A program made the position numbers and the translations under genes. DNA of 64,000 nt from Papaver somniferum (taxonomy: Eukaryota; Streptophyta; Magnoliopsida; Ranunculales; Papaveraceae). The notes beneath the pieces are model-generated. The model had not been told where the DNA came from, made no database searches, and saw only the letters and a program-made list of their open reading frames with translations. The stretch covers positions 158,385,072 through 158,449,071 of the forward strand of contig NC_039366.1 of the NCBI RefSeq assembly GCF_003573695.1. Direction: 5' to 3'. Positions 24,736-36,426 of this stretch are shown piece after piece (position 1 is the stretch's first letter; each line of letters opens with the position of its first letter).

Positions 24736-25237
24736 TTGCTAGGCATGCACGTACTATGGTCTTCACACTAGATAACAGATGTACCTGGCTACAGCATATT
24801 CATATATGAGCATATGATACTAATTAACTCATGTGTACGTGCATGATCAGCTATATTGCGACTCATTTTAATTAGTTAACTCCGTGGGTCTGGCATAAGT
24901 AATTAATGCTTGTGAGAAATTAAGGTATATCATAAACATGTTTTAAATATATTATAGTTGGAGATTAAGGATTTTAAGTACCTCACTCATCGATTGATGT
25001 GGATCTTGATGAATTTAGTTATGATCTCAACAAAATGCACAACCATGGATCTTTAGTTTCAACCATGGATCTTTAGTTTGATCAAATACATTTCCTAATG
25101 GATGAGAAATTGTAAAAATTAAGTTTTACGCAAATACACACTATGTGGTATCTCTAACCCATAAATATATAGAGATAGCTCGAACTTAATTTGTAACATA
25201 ATTTGTAAAAAGGGTTGGATAATCTTCTTGAGATGTG
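24736..25237. other. Downstream region of the WIP gene
   Basis: AT-rich, with no gene. It contains a 22-bp tandem duplication (CAACCATGGATCTTTAGTTT twice, about 25040-25080). The 3' UTR and polyadenylation site of the zinc-finger gene should lie here, before the Copia insertion. Confidence 0.4.
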
Positions 25238-25242
25238 AGGTA

Positions 25243-25472
25243 TGAGAACATGAGCATCAGAGGAAAACTAAACAGATTGAAAGAGAAATCTCTATTGTAT
25301 TGTGTTTATTAGATTGGCAAAGCCGTAGTATATATACAGAGATTACAACGAAAAGAAAGAAAATAAAATATACAAAAGATACGTACAAGCGATACGTACA
25401 ATATTATGACAACACTAAATATATATGCAGTTAAGAAGAGGATATGTAAAGATACTATAGTATCTCTTAACA
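25243..25472 (-). repeat. 3' LTR of Copia element
   Basis: 230 bp, matching 29862-30093. On the minus strand it starts TGTTAAGAGATAC and ends TGTTCTCA. Flanked at its outer side by AGGTA. Confidence 0.92.
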
Positions 25473-25484
25473 CCCCCCCCAGAC

Positions 25485-28400
25485 TCAAGATGGTGCTGAA
25501 CTCATATTGAGTCTGGAAAGCAAGAACTTTAGTCGAGGAGCAGGATGTGACTTGGTGAATAAATCTGCCAATTGAAATTCTGAGCTTACGTGAGGAAGAG
25601 TAATTGTTTCATGCTTAAAGTGATGTCTTGTAAAATGACAGTCAATCTCTATATGCTTTGTTCTTTCATGAAAAACGTCATTATGAGTAATTTGAATTGC
25701 AGCTTTGTTGTCACAAAATAGAGGTGTAGGCGTAGAAATGACAACTCCCATGTCACTGAGTAACCATCGAAGCCATATGATCTCAGAAGTAGTATGAACT
25801 AGAGCTCGATATTCTGCTTCAGCACATAAACGAGATACAACAGTCTGCTTCTTACTTCTCCAAGATATAAGAGAATCTCCCAAGAACAAGAAGTACCCTG
25901 TAATGGATCGCCTATCTGTAACATCCCCTGCCCAATCTGAATCTGAGTATGCTCTAAGAATAAGTTTAGATTTAGATGAGGACTGCAACCCCTGATATAA
26001 GGTTCCCTTGAGATAACGAAGTATTATAAGAACAACAACATAATGAGTAGAACGAGGAGCTGACATGAATTGACTTACAATATGAACTGCATGACTTATA
26101 TCAGGTCGAGTAATGGTTAAGTAATTCAGACTTCCTACCAATTGTCGATATAATGTTGGATTGGATAAAAACTTTCCATCTGAAGGACCATGTCTGACAT
26201 TCACTTCTAGTGGAGTGTCTGTAATTTTAGCATCAGTAATTCCAGAGCGTGCAATGATTTCAGATGCATATTTAGCTTGAAAAACGAAATAACCATCAGC
26301 TGACTTGCTCACCTCAATACCAAGAAAATAACTGAGTGGACCAAGATCCTTCATTTGAAAACATGTACTTAGATGGTTTTTAAGATCTCTGATACCTTCA
26401 ATATCACTTCCAGTGATAACCATATCATCTACGTACAATAAAAGGATAATAATACCTTTGTTTGATGATCGTGTAAATTGCTGAATCGTAGTAAATCTGT
26501 ATAAAGCCATATTGAAGAATTGCACTACTGAATTTTTCAAACCAAGCACGAGGTGCTTGTTTCAGTCCATAGAGAGCTCGACGAAGTTTACACACCTGAT
26601 TTGGAGCATGGTCTAATCCAGGAGGAGGACGCATGTAGACTTCTTCTTGCAATTCCCCATTAAGAAATGCATTTTTCACATCCATTTGATGAAGATCCCA
26701 CTGTCGAACAGCAGCAACTGCAATGAGTGTACGAACAGTTACCATGCTAGAAACAGGAGCAAATGTTTCCTCATAGTCTATGCCATATTATTGAGTATAA
26801 CCCTGAGCAACAACACGAGATTTGCACCGTTCAAGACTCCCATCTGAATTGGTTTTGACTTTGTAGACCCATCTGCTTCCAACAACTGATTTTCCAGGGG
26901 GAAGATCTACCATTTCCCACGTACCAGCTTCTTTATGTGCATTCAACTCATTTGTCATCGAAACCTGCCAGTCTGGTATAGCTCAGCTTCTCTGTAGTTT
27001 CTTGGTTCATAAACAGACATAATGGTAGATAATGAGCAATGATAGTCATAGAACTTAGCTGGAGGTCTTCGATTACGAGGTGGCAATGTGTCAACTTGAG
27101 AATCAGAATCTCTTTCCAAGGCAGCATTGTTAGGTGGAGGCATAGAGTGGTCGGACGCAGTTGGAATCTGATGAGTATCATCAGTATGTGGAACAGTTTC
27201 ATTACTATACACAGGCACTAGAGATGTATTGGTGTTAACTTTACTAGAAAAAGGATCAGTGTAAATGAAGTTCTCAAAGGAAGGGGATTTACTGTTTGGA
27301 AGAGACCAAAATGGAACCTTTTCCCAAAAGGTTACATGTCTAGAGACTCGAAGTTTTCTACTACCAGGATCATAGCAGCGATATCACTTTTGTTCAATGC
27401 CATAGCCCAGAAACACACAAAGAACATTCTTTTGAGTAAGCTTATTTCGTTCACGCTCAGGAAGGAGAACAAAACATGTTGAACCAAAAAATTTAAGCTC
27501 AGAGTAATCAGGTTTCTTACTATAAAGGCATTCATAAGTAGAAATACCTCCAATGATAGATGTTGGAACACGATTGATGGTATAAACTGCTGTAAGAACT
27601 GACTCTCCCCAGAAATTTGATGGAACTGATGCAGAAACAAGTTGGGTTCTAGCTGTTTCGATAATATGACGATGTTTGCGTTATGCAACTCCGTTTTGTT
27701 CTGGAGTTTCAGTACAAGATAGTTGTAATAATGTGCCTTGAGTTTTGAGAAAATCTTTGAAGGGAGTGGATATATATTCACCTCCTTGATCAGCACGAAA
27801 GATTTTGATAGACTTACCAAACTAAGTTTTGACCATAGTTGAAAAGGTTACATATAAGTTAAGAAATTATGCTCTTGAACTAAATAGATAAACCCAAGTA
27901 AACCGAGAATAATCATCAATGAAACTCACATAGTATAATGCACCTCTTTTTGACATCACTGGAGATTTACCCCAAACATCAGAGTGAAAAAGAGCAAAAG
28001 TTTCAGTAGTTTTTGAGGTGCTTGCATTAAAAGAAAGTGCTGGTTGTTTTGCCAGTTTACAAGAAATGCAACTAGCTTATTTGTGTACTTGTGTATCTCC
28101 TAGTAGACCTTTATTGACCATATATGAAAGACGAGAAAATGAAACATGACCTAGTATAGAATGCCAAGACATAAAAGGAGACGTGGAATGAGATGTAGAG
28201 GTTGTAGCAGCAACATGATTTCTGAGTTTTGATGGAATAATCAGAGTCTGTAGAAGATACAATCGACCCACTCTACGGCCTATCCCAACTAGCTTCCCTG
28301 TTTTGAGATCCTGAATAGCACAACCAACAGGAGAGAAAACAATGTTAAAACCTTGATCACATAGTTAACCAATTGAGATGATATTCATTGTAATCTTAGG

Positions 28401-29701
28401 AACAAGAAGAACATCTGGTACACAAATGTTATTTGAGTCTCTAACCACCCCAATGTGACTGGCGGTTACAACAGTTCCATCAGCAGTGTGAATCTTAGGG
28501 ACAATAACTGGACAAAGACTGTTAAAAACTTTGAATCATAAGTCATATGATTGGATGCTCCAGAATCTAGATACCATCCAATTGAGAAAATACCTGAGAA
28601 AGTATAAAAGACTGATGCAGCTGCAGTATTGTTACTGACTGAAAGAGCTTGTTTAATCATCTCATGTATGTTAGCGAGACTAGATGATGATGTATCAGAC
28701 GGAACTATTGATTGAGATGGTGCAGATGGTAATGCTTCAGCATATGAAACTGGTGCAGCAGAGAATCTACTTGAACCATTAAACCTGGTTGTACCATTAG
28801 CGTTTAATCTCCGCATATTCCTGGAGGTTGGAGATGTACAGTTTCTGGTAGAATGCCCAAGTTCTTTGCTGCACTGTGTGGTAGGAGTATCTTGCGGTAT
28901 TGCAGCAGGTGGCAGAGTGCAGTTCCTTGCTATGTGACCAGTTTTCTTGCAATTATGACAAACAAGTTGTGAAGAATCACGTTGTGTTGCAAAACTATTC
29001 TTCTGATTGTTGAAGTTTGGACAAGGTGCAGGCATAGCAAATACTCCTGAGATTTCTGGCTTGATCCGTTTGCATGTTTCTTCAGTGATCAGCTCAGATA
29101 AAGAAATTTCTACGGATGAAAGAGGTGAACGATGAAGAATAGCACCTTTGACTGATCTAAACTCTTCTCGTAGAGCCATCAAGAGTTGAACCATTCTTGT
29201 CTCTTCTCTATATTTTTCCCATATTGCCAAATCAGTTGTCCATTTTGGCTCCATAAGTGCAAGTTGATTCCAAATCACAGACATCTCAGAGTGAAAGTCA
29301 GAAATCGATTTATCTAATGGTTGCTTCATAGAACGAATATCTTGTTCAAGTTTGTATTTTTTAGCAAAGTTAATTTGTGTGTACCTTTTTGCGAGAAAGT
29401 CCCAAGCATCTTTAGCAACTTCAAAACTTGTAAGCTGCATACTGATTGAAGCAATCACTGTGTTGCCAATCCAAGTTAGGATCTTGTGATTGTTTGTCTC
29501 CCAGGTTTCAAGACTACTTGGTGATGTTTCGGTTCCCTTATCTTTGATGATAGAAGTAGATTCTTTGGGTTTTGTTTCTGTCCCATCTATGTATTTCCAC
29601 ATGCTTTTGCCTTTGAGAAAGCTTTTCATAAGGAAAGACCAGTGATTGTAATTAGTACCATCTAGTTTTGCAGTAATAGGCTGAAAATCTTCGCGTGACA
29701 T
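25485..29701 (-). pseudogene. Copia gag-pol polyprotein, several stops and frameshifts
   Basis: Read on the minus strand from Met at 29701. Gag (UBN2-type, about 29700-28700) carries the zinc knuckle CHNCKKTGHIARNC (about 28970). Protease follows with WYLDSGASNHM near 28560. A pre-integrase plus integrase region runs from about 28300 to 27300 with decayed frames. Reverse transcriptase covers about 26850-25900, with WDLHQMDVKNAFLNG, GLKQAPRAW and the active site YVDDM near 26430, and the Copia RNase H end includes the ADLFTKSHP motif near 25540. The order (integrase before RT) defines Copia. The gag-protease frame is intact for 411 codons, but stops appear near 28364, 28079 and 27822, and frameshifts near 28480 and 26500, so no complete polyprotein can be made. 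Confidence 0.92.
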
Positions 29702-29861
29702 GATTGTCAGGAGGATGAGAAAGAAGTAACTGGATTAGGGTTTAAAAACTAAAGGTAAAAAGGTGCTGAGACACAAGAGTAAAAGATTCCTGGATGGCTT
29801 AATGAGATTGTTTGTTTGCAGCAGAAGGTGGCCTTTCAGATCTTACCTAGCTCTGATGCCA

Positions 29862-30093
29862 TGATAGAACATGAGCATCAGAGGAAAACTAAACAGATTG
29901 AGAGAGAAATCTCTATTGCATTGTGTTTATTAGATTGGCAAAGACATAATACATATACAGAGATTACAACGAAAAGAAAGAAAACAAAATATACAAAAGA
30001 TACGTACAAGGGATACGTACAATATTATGACAACACTAAATATGTATACAGTTAAGAAGAGGATATGTAAAGATATTATAGTATCTCGTAACA
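29862..30093 (-). repeat. 5' LTR of Copia element
   Basis: 232 bp. On the minus strand it starts TGTTACGAGATAC and ends TTCTATCA, followed by the primer-binding site. Outer flank AGGTA at 30094-30098. Confidence 0.92.
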
Positions 30094-30098
30094 AGGTA

Positions 30099-30852
30099 GA
30101 GAGACAATATTTATCTCACACGTAAGTTCGATCAAGCCGACTAATGTAACCTGATTCGTACCATAGTGAAACACCAGCCAAATTCCCATAGACGTGGGCG
30201 TTAATGATGAACTGTACCACCTATAAAGTTACTTGTGTAGTTGCGAACTTAGCTTTGATAATATTGATATCATCTCTCTCTACTCTTGCTATATTCTAGA
30301 TGGTTAGATCCTGAGATATCTACTAGAAAGGGAAAATGGGTCATTTGTCCAAATATATTTAAAACATGATTCAAATGGACGAGTAAAAATTAGTATGCGT
30401 GAAATGGACACCAAAAAAATAGCAAGGATGAAACTGGATTCATCCTGACTTAAACTTAAAAAATAGTAAGGATGAAACTGGATGCATCCTGATGTAAATT
30501 AAAAATAAAAAAAATATTTGAAAATGAGTAGGATGAAACTGTTTACATCCTTGCTATTTTTACATTTTTGTCCATTTAAACAGTATCAAAATCTAAATAT
30601 CCTTTTCAACCGGGAATTGTTGATTTTGGTCTTTTTAACCAATTTTGTGTACTAGAAAACATTGTAATATGTTGAAAATGTACCATTGCCGTGATATTAT
30701 TAATAGAGGCAGCATGGTGTTATTCAGTCATGACTCATGACTGATCATGATGTCATCTATGACTAAAAGTAACAAAAAATGTCATTGCAAAAAAAATGAT
30801 CTTTTCGGCTGCTATACTTTTAGAATATTCGTGTGAAAACATCTGTATCGCA
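30099..30852. other. Intergenic DNA with short palindromic tandem motif
   Basis: No gene. Between about 30423 and 30552 the phrase AGGATGAAACTGGATKCATCC and partial copies recur three times; each holds the inverted pair GGATG/CATCC. Flanking words (GTCATTTGTCCA on the left, TTTGTCCATTTAAAC on the right) hint at a small decayed transposon, but no clear ends or target duplication were found. Confidence 0.4.
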
Positions 30853-31101
30853 ATCCACGGCGTGGCCCATTTTCCAAGCATTGGATTAATAATGCTTCTC
30901 CACACATAATAGATAGAGGTGAAACATGGTTCAGACCTCTTGCTGATGAGCACTATTTGGTGTCCTCCTACGATTGAGATTTTCATTCAGAACACCATAT
31001 TGCAAGAAACCAGGGAGGCTAGGTGGTTGGTCTTAATTATTTAGAGATTCAAAACTTGACTGAGTTCGGGGATAACTAAGTACCGAACTTTGTGTTTTGC
31101 A
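30853..31101 (+). pseudogene. Fragment of mRNA cap guanine-N7 methyltransferase gene, intron included
   Basis: This stretch aligns with 57021-57300 of the methyltransferase gene on the same strand. It holds the end of exon 7 (CCATTTTCCAAGC), recognisable intron 7 sequence (AATAGATAGAGGTGAAA against AATAGATGGAGGTGAAA), and nearly all of exon 8 (GAGATTCAAAACTTGACTGAG is shared) running on into intron 8 (TGTGTTTTGCAAAT). The intron shows it came by DNA duplication, not by reverse transcription. Exon 8 has a stop (TAATTATTTAG) and a small deletion in FYED, and splice sites are altered, so it is not functional. No other exon of the gene was found nearby. Confidence 0.82.
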
Positions 31102-31364
31102 AATAGAGAGGTTCGATCTTCAAGAAGTTTGATAAATAAAACGATCTTTACAAATAAACCGAGGCGCATCATTACAAGTATATATATAGGATTCGAGCAG
31201 GGAAAGGAATCCTATGCTAGTAACAGTGATTCAAGAAACCGTTAGAACAGACGGAAAACAACTGAATTAACAGACTAACCCTACAGTTACACTGAGAGAC
31301 TAACACTGACACCAAACAAATTACACTTCCGTTACACTATTATTAGATCTCAAATGAGATTGTG

Positions 31365-31502
31365 CATGATTTATAAAAGGGATACCAGTTTTTTGGGCTG
31401 ATGCCATTTGGACGATCCAACGGTCTGGATCCGTTAAAATTTCTTTGTCCTATATACAATGGTATCAGCCCAGAGGAAATCTGGTATCCCCTTTATCAAT
31501 CG
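31365..31502. mobile_element. Mini MULE-like MITE, 138 bp
   Basis: Two inverted repeats of about 43 bp make up most of the element: the left arm has GGGATACCAGTTTTTTGGGC and TGATGCCAT, and the right arm read on the other strand has GGGATACCAGATTTCCTCTG and GGGCTGATACCAT. It is flanked by a perfect 10-bp direct repeat, TGAGATTGTG (31355-31364 and 31503-31512). A target duplication of 9-11 bp with long terminal inverted repeats fits Mutator-like elements. The TGGTATCAGCCC inside looks like a Copia primer site but is part of the inverted repeat. Confidence 0.78.
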
Positions 31503-31512
31503 TGAGATTGTG

Positions 31513-32241
31513 TTGCGGACCAATCCATCTAGATTTGTAATGTCAAACCAAAACCAACCGCCTGGAATGGGCATTGTGGTTTTTGGTTTTCTCGGCTTCC
31601 TGGTTTCTTTTATCGATTTGGATCAGATTCGATCTGGGTTGAACACTAAACCACATTGCGGCCCTATCTTTGCATACTTTATAAACCATGCATTTGAAAA
31701 TGCCTTGTACATGTGTTGTAGTACGGCCAATATATATATATATATACACACACGCAAGGTCTTTATGTCCGTGCATTGCGAGGACTAATCCCAAACCTTG
31801 TAGTACCTTGTCAACAATGTTGCATCCGTGGATGGAGTTTAAATATGATGACCAAAAAGATTTCATTTACTTCTTAAAATGAAAGAGATTTTCCATTAGA
31901 ATTAACCGATGTATATGTTTTTTTTTCTAATGAGCAATTGTTGAAAAATGTTGTTGATTTAAGGAAAATTTGCGAAAAAACACGTCTATTATTTGGAAAA
32001 ATAACTTGAAAATGAATGTTGTGTCCCTTCATTTTAAACTCCATCTCTTGCCATAAACCGCTTCCATTTATGTTAAACCCATTTATTTGTTACTTAAGTT
32101 TATTTGCCACACATTACTCTAAATTACTAGAGAATGACTGTAGTGCTTCCATGTAAGAAAAGAAATTAGACTAGAGGATTCTGCTTTATCCAATAAGCAT
32201 GTCGATGGAAGCAATATCGGGAGAGGCAAGCCTATTTACCC
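31513..32241. other. Unassigned intergenic DNA
   Basis: No gene supported. A TA/CA microsatellite lies at about 31731-31755. Confidence 0.4.
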
Positions 32242-32248
32242 TTGCGAA

Positions 32249-33107
32249 GAATGGTTTTTGGGCACCACTCCTTTTTGGAGGGGGACCATATTTTTTTAGT
32301 AGGTCATTTAGAAGTAAAGTGAAACATCCCTTATCCATATATTTACTTTAGTACCAAAATTACCCTTTTTAATTAAGATGAAGATGAGGGTTTTGGAAAA
32401 AAAAAAGGTTAGATCTTTTTCTTTAAAAGCTACAACAAGAATATGGCGTTTTGGGTACTCATGGATACTTCAAATTTAGTTAATGGTGTTTGAATTGGCC
32501 AAAACATTCCTAAAAATGAACAATTTGCAAATTGAATCCGATTTGGTTAAAAAAGTTCGGCTACAACATCTGAAGAACAGGTAGCCGAACACAATATATA
32601 GGTTTTTCAGATAAAAGTTTGGTTAGGAGAAAAAAATTGCGACGTAACCGAACTTTTGCGACGTAACCGAACATTTTTGCGACGTAACCGAACTTTTCTC
32701 TGAAAAAAAAACCTCCATTAAAGTTGAGTTCAGCTAGTTCGATAAAGTTTTTCCCAAAATTCCTAGCCGAAATTCTCTCTGCAACTTCCATTGTCTACTC
32801 ATTTTGATGATTACTTCTCATTTTTTCAACCAAAAACGAATGATTTAAATTAATGGTGGTGGTGGTTGGAGGATGGTGGTGGTGGTGGTGGCGACGGTGG
32901 TGATTTGAGGTGGTGGTCGGTGGTAGTAGTGGTGGTGGGAGGAGGCGGTTATATATATATAGGTGATTATTAGGTTGGTTTTAAATTAAATTAGGTTAAG
33001 AGTATGTTAGTCATTTCCACACTATAGGACAACCCTTATAACTATAGGTAGACATTTTATCATTTAATGGTCCCCGCCAAATAGGGTGGTGCCTAAAAAA
33101 CGATTTC
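32249..33107. mobile_element. Non-autonomous TIR DNA transposon with internal minisatellite
   Basis: The two ends are inverted repeats of about 50 bp: left GTTTTTGGGCACCACTCC...GGGGGACCAT, and right, on the other strand, GTTTTTTAGGCACCACCC...GCGGGGACCAT. Near-matching flanks TTGCGAA (32242) and TTGCAAA (33108) may be a target duplication. Inside are three direct copies of TTGCGACGTAACCGAAC (32636-32695), TAGCCGAA words on both sides, and a GGT/GGC-rich microsatellite (about 32849-32945). No transposase is seen. hAT or Mutator type cannot be decided from this. Confidence 0.65.
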
Positions 33108-33349
33108 TTGCAAAATAGAATGATGCTTCATGTGACAACTCTAACTTATAGGGCCTATGTTAACCCCATTGGAGACGCACTAGTAAAAAGTTTAACGAAA
33201 TATTAAGACTGGGGCATAATACCTCCAAAGGCATAGCTAAAGTATATAACTTATTAATAGGAGCTTACTTTTAAGCGAAAATCACAATGCAATCAATGGT
33301 ATAGTAAGTTATTGTTTTCTTTCATCATAAAAGAAAATTGATTAATGAA

Positions 33350-34760
33350 AAAGGAAATTACATGAAAGAGTCGTCTTTCTCTACGACGGAGGTAAATAAC
33401 CTTGGAAAAGTGACCTCTCATATCGACTAGCACGATAATCTTTAACATATTTAGCTAGCACATCAACAACTTCATTACTAGACTTGGTAACATGGAGACA
33501 ATTTACACCTCTAGCTACTTCAAGCATCCTACTAATATATGTGAGAAGATCATTGTCTTGTCATTTAGATGAAGCGAAATTATAGGTACAACCTCTATAA
33601 CAGTACAATCTCCTTTTACAATTACGTCTCTAGCTTGTTTCTTACTAATCTAGTTTGCAGCTTCTAACATCACAAGAGCTTCAACTTGCAAACATCATCT
33701 CCAGATTTCATAAATTTCACTATTGCTTCCAGAAAATTGACCAACACCTCTATTTTTGTATTCAAAGCAAAAAGCCCTTCAAACTTAGTAATTTTCACCA
33801 ACTTGGAGGAGGATTAATCCAGTGTGTATTTTTCTTTAATTTTTCTACAGGCTAGTAAACATTGCATGAGTCTACATCATTTATCTGCATTTCATACTAA
33901 AAGATTTTATGCATTTTACAATATTATTGGGGTGGCTGTATTTATTCCCAATTTTTTTTAGATATTTATGCTTCCATATTTGCCAGATTATTACAGTGGC
34001 TAATAGGATGCTTGTTGAATTCTTTGAGGAGATTTTTGTTTTTGTTTCCATTTCAAGCTCCAAGATCTAATCAATTAGTGTGCATAGCTTCAGGAAACAT
34101 AGCAAACTAAATAAATTTAGCTAATTCATATGCATGAAGATATGAGAATCTGTTGCTGATAGAAATGAGTAATCACCTAAAATATCTTCCAATTGTACAT
34201 TGTTTGAAGAATGTCATTCATACATCCATGTAGAAATAATAAGTAAGTTTTAAATGCTAGATTCTCAACTAGAAATCTGTGCTCTTCTTTGTTTATGTTG
34301 TTTCCATTTGAACCTTAAATAAGGTCTTTGTATGAAGTATAAACTGTAAAAACTCCAGTTCTAGTTAACTTTCATCGAATAGACTCTTGAGATTTGACCA
34401 AGATTCTTATATCTTGTATTGTAAAGACTTCATTAACAAAGAATAGAGCTTACAATCTTTTTTAATCTCATTGAGTGTTGTTTCCCTTTATAAGAACTTA
34501 AACAGTAGAATTAATTAAGCATCAGTCAATTGAATTGTATGTATGTCTCGTATCCAATTGTGCTTCCAAGTGTTTATTTTAGCTCCATCTCCAATTTCAG
34601 ATATAATACTTCTTAACAATTTGTAGACATTTCTTATTGGTTATCCAGATGCAAGAGTCACGTGAGTTAAGTTTATCGCATTGAAGCATTTAGCTTTCAG
34701 GATCTTTGACCATATAACATTAGACTCTATAATCATTTTTCTAGAACAAATATGAAACTT
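33350..34760 (-). mobile_element. Decayed LINE (L1 type) 3' portion
   Basis: Read on the minus strand with many stops. At about 34640-34540 is a word like IGDGAKINTWKHNWI, the conserved segment after the reverse transcriptase of plant L1 elements; at about 34030-33950 the WQIWKHKYLK word of the zf-RVT region; then from about 33860 a WWKL start and to about 33370 the RNase H (RVT_3) end with SSNEVVDVLAKY. It lacks the endonuclease and RT core. The 5' end is uncertain. Confidence 0.7.
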
Positions 34761-35203
34761 AAGGAATTACAACGTCTAATACAAAGAGAACTTTGTAATT
34801 TTTATCAATCTTATTCCATGATTGATGATTTTTGAATGACCGTATAACATAAAGACGGGCCTTAAAATAGAAAAGAACTACGATTATCAAGATAAGATTC
34901 TGATTATCAAGAACTATCAGGAAAAATATAGTCTGGTCGAGCTTCACGAATCCCTTGGTGAAGACTTCTTGTGAGGTAGAATCGATTAGGCATCTCTATA
35001 ACCTTTTGAAGAGAGTAAGCTATCCTAATTGTTGAAATTTTCTTGGTATCTTATCCTTGAAGATCCCTCATAAGAGAATAGATTTTCATTACCTTGATTG
35101 TGTATTTTTCTGAAGGAAATCAATAGGTTATCTGTTAGAGGCAGAATAGTTAAAAGTATTCATTGCGACTAAAACAACTTCTAGGGATGTAAAGGACGTC
35201 ATC
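34761..35203. other. Unassigned intergenic DNA
   Basis: May contain further LINE remains on the minus strand, but no domain was recognised. Confidence 0.3.
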
Positions 35204-35772
35204 TGTTGGAATTCAAGTGCTTAGGTGTAGATGGTGATTTTTCGACCAAGGAAAAATTGTCATTTTTAACTAAGGGCAAAATTGTTATTTTGTATCCAAG
35301 AGGTAGAACGGTCATTTATCAAAACCGACTAACCCAGTCCGAGTATGTTTGCTTAAGTCGATATGTACTCAAGTTCATGGGTATTTCCAGGTATCAAGTT
35401 ATATGAAGAAATATTTGAACTTAAACATAAGATGAAGCTCAAACTCCATCTAGGATGAAGTTCAAGATGAGATTCGATCTCTAAACAAGAAGAGCTTGCC
35501 TAAGCCAGAGAGGCTCGGTCATCCAAATTAAAAGGGATCAGGCGCCCAAAACTAAAGAGGTCTATCACTTTACTTCGAGGCGAACAACCTCTGTTATTCC
35601 TTCGAGTAAAATAACATTCGTCACTCCACTCCGAGAAAAAGATCCTTCATCGCTCCGAAGTGGAAAGCCCTTCTCACTCAATGGCTAAATCCCCATCTTA
35701 GATTGGTCCTGGTCATGTCTTTCAATCAAGCTAAATACATTGAAATATTACCCCAAATCTCTCGTCAAATTC
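35204..35772 (+). repeat. Possible LTR start of an older element that hosts the SIRE-like element
   Basis: The sequence starting TGTTGGAATTC at 35204 continues, after removal of the SIRE-like element, at 51558, where the style is the same (repeats on CTCCGAG, CGCCTCTTCAGGCC, TCAAACTCAAGACT). A TATA box (GATATAAATAGAAC) lies at about 52550 and a primer-site-like TTGGCGATCACGGTGG near 52863. This would be one gypsy LTR of about 1.9 kb, but no second copy was found to confirm it. Confidence 0.35.
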
Positions 35773-35777
35773 AAGAC

Positions 35778-36426
35778 TGTTAGAGCATTGCTTGGTTAGA
35801 CCCACTAGCATTGTTATGTCAAGTTAGTTGTCAAATTTAGATGAAAAAACGCATTCTTGATTTAGTCATTAAAGTCAGTTTCGGACTAGACTAGGTTTAA
35901 GAAGTAGAGTATATAACCAAGATGTCCTTGAAGAATGGAGATTGAAGACCATATGAAGACATTTTAGAGAACTTCGTTAAAGGTTAGTAACGATCTCTTG
36001 ATTCTCTTATTTACTCTACCTCTCTATTTATAGAAACAAGTGCTCACTCTATGGAACAATTCCTGTGATGGTAAATATATATTTATATATATACTAGAGG
36101 ATATTTGAGCCCATGAATTTTGTGAGGATGACCTTTATCACTATAAAGGTCCTCATGTTGTAGTAAATGAGAATATTAATGCAACGAGCCAAGATTCACT
36201 CAATTCCAAGTTATAACGAAGACGTTATGAGTGATTTATTAAAACAACACTTATAAGTATGGTTAAGGTTGATTTTGTGAATAGGAAATTGTACAGGAAC
36301 TTTTTGCAACAGTTCGCGAACCTGAACCGTGAATACTTGACTAAAAGCCTATTTTGGTCTAGTATTTAGGTGTTTCCTAACCTAGACAAGGTAGCTTTGT
36401 TTCCAAGCAACCTAGCCTTGATCAAC
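35778..36426 (+). repeat. 5' LTR of SIRE-like element, first part
   Basis: Aligns with 47830-48260 and then 50448-50637 of the 3' LTR, and shares TGTTAGAGCA...GTCAAGTTAG with other family copies at 48261 and 63897. Homology stops at CCTTGATCA (36426), which in the 3' LTR is followed by TTCACTACAAATAAGG. Confidence 0.82.

Larger units (their letters stand above)
25243..30093 (-). mobile_element. Copia LTR retrotransposon, near full length, mutated
   Basis: A 4.85-kb element on the minus strand, with LTRs 29862-30093 (5') and 25243-25472 (3') and a perfect duplication AGGTA (25238-25242 and 30094-30098). Next to the 5' LTR, on the minus strand, is TGGCATCAGAGC, the usual Copia initiator-tRNA-Met primer site (TGGTATCAGAGC) with one change. 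The polypurine tract is a run of eight G on the minus strand (25473-25480). The LTRs differ at roughly a dozen of 230 positions, so the insertion is not recent. Small size and short LTRs fit an Ale-like lineage, though this was not tested. It inserted about 500 bp after the stop codon of the zinc-finger gene, in opposite orientation. Confidence 0.93.

Noticed and set aside
31440..31480. Copia primer-binding site TGGTATCAGCCC
   Set aside because: No LTR ends fit on either side, and the motif is one arm of the palindromic MITE.
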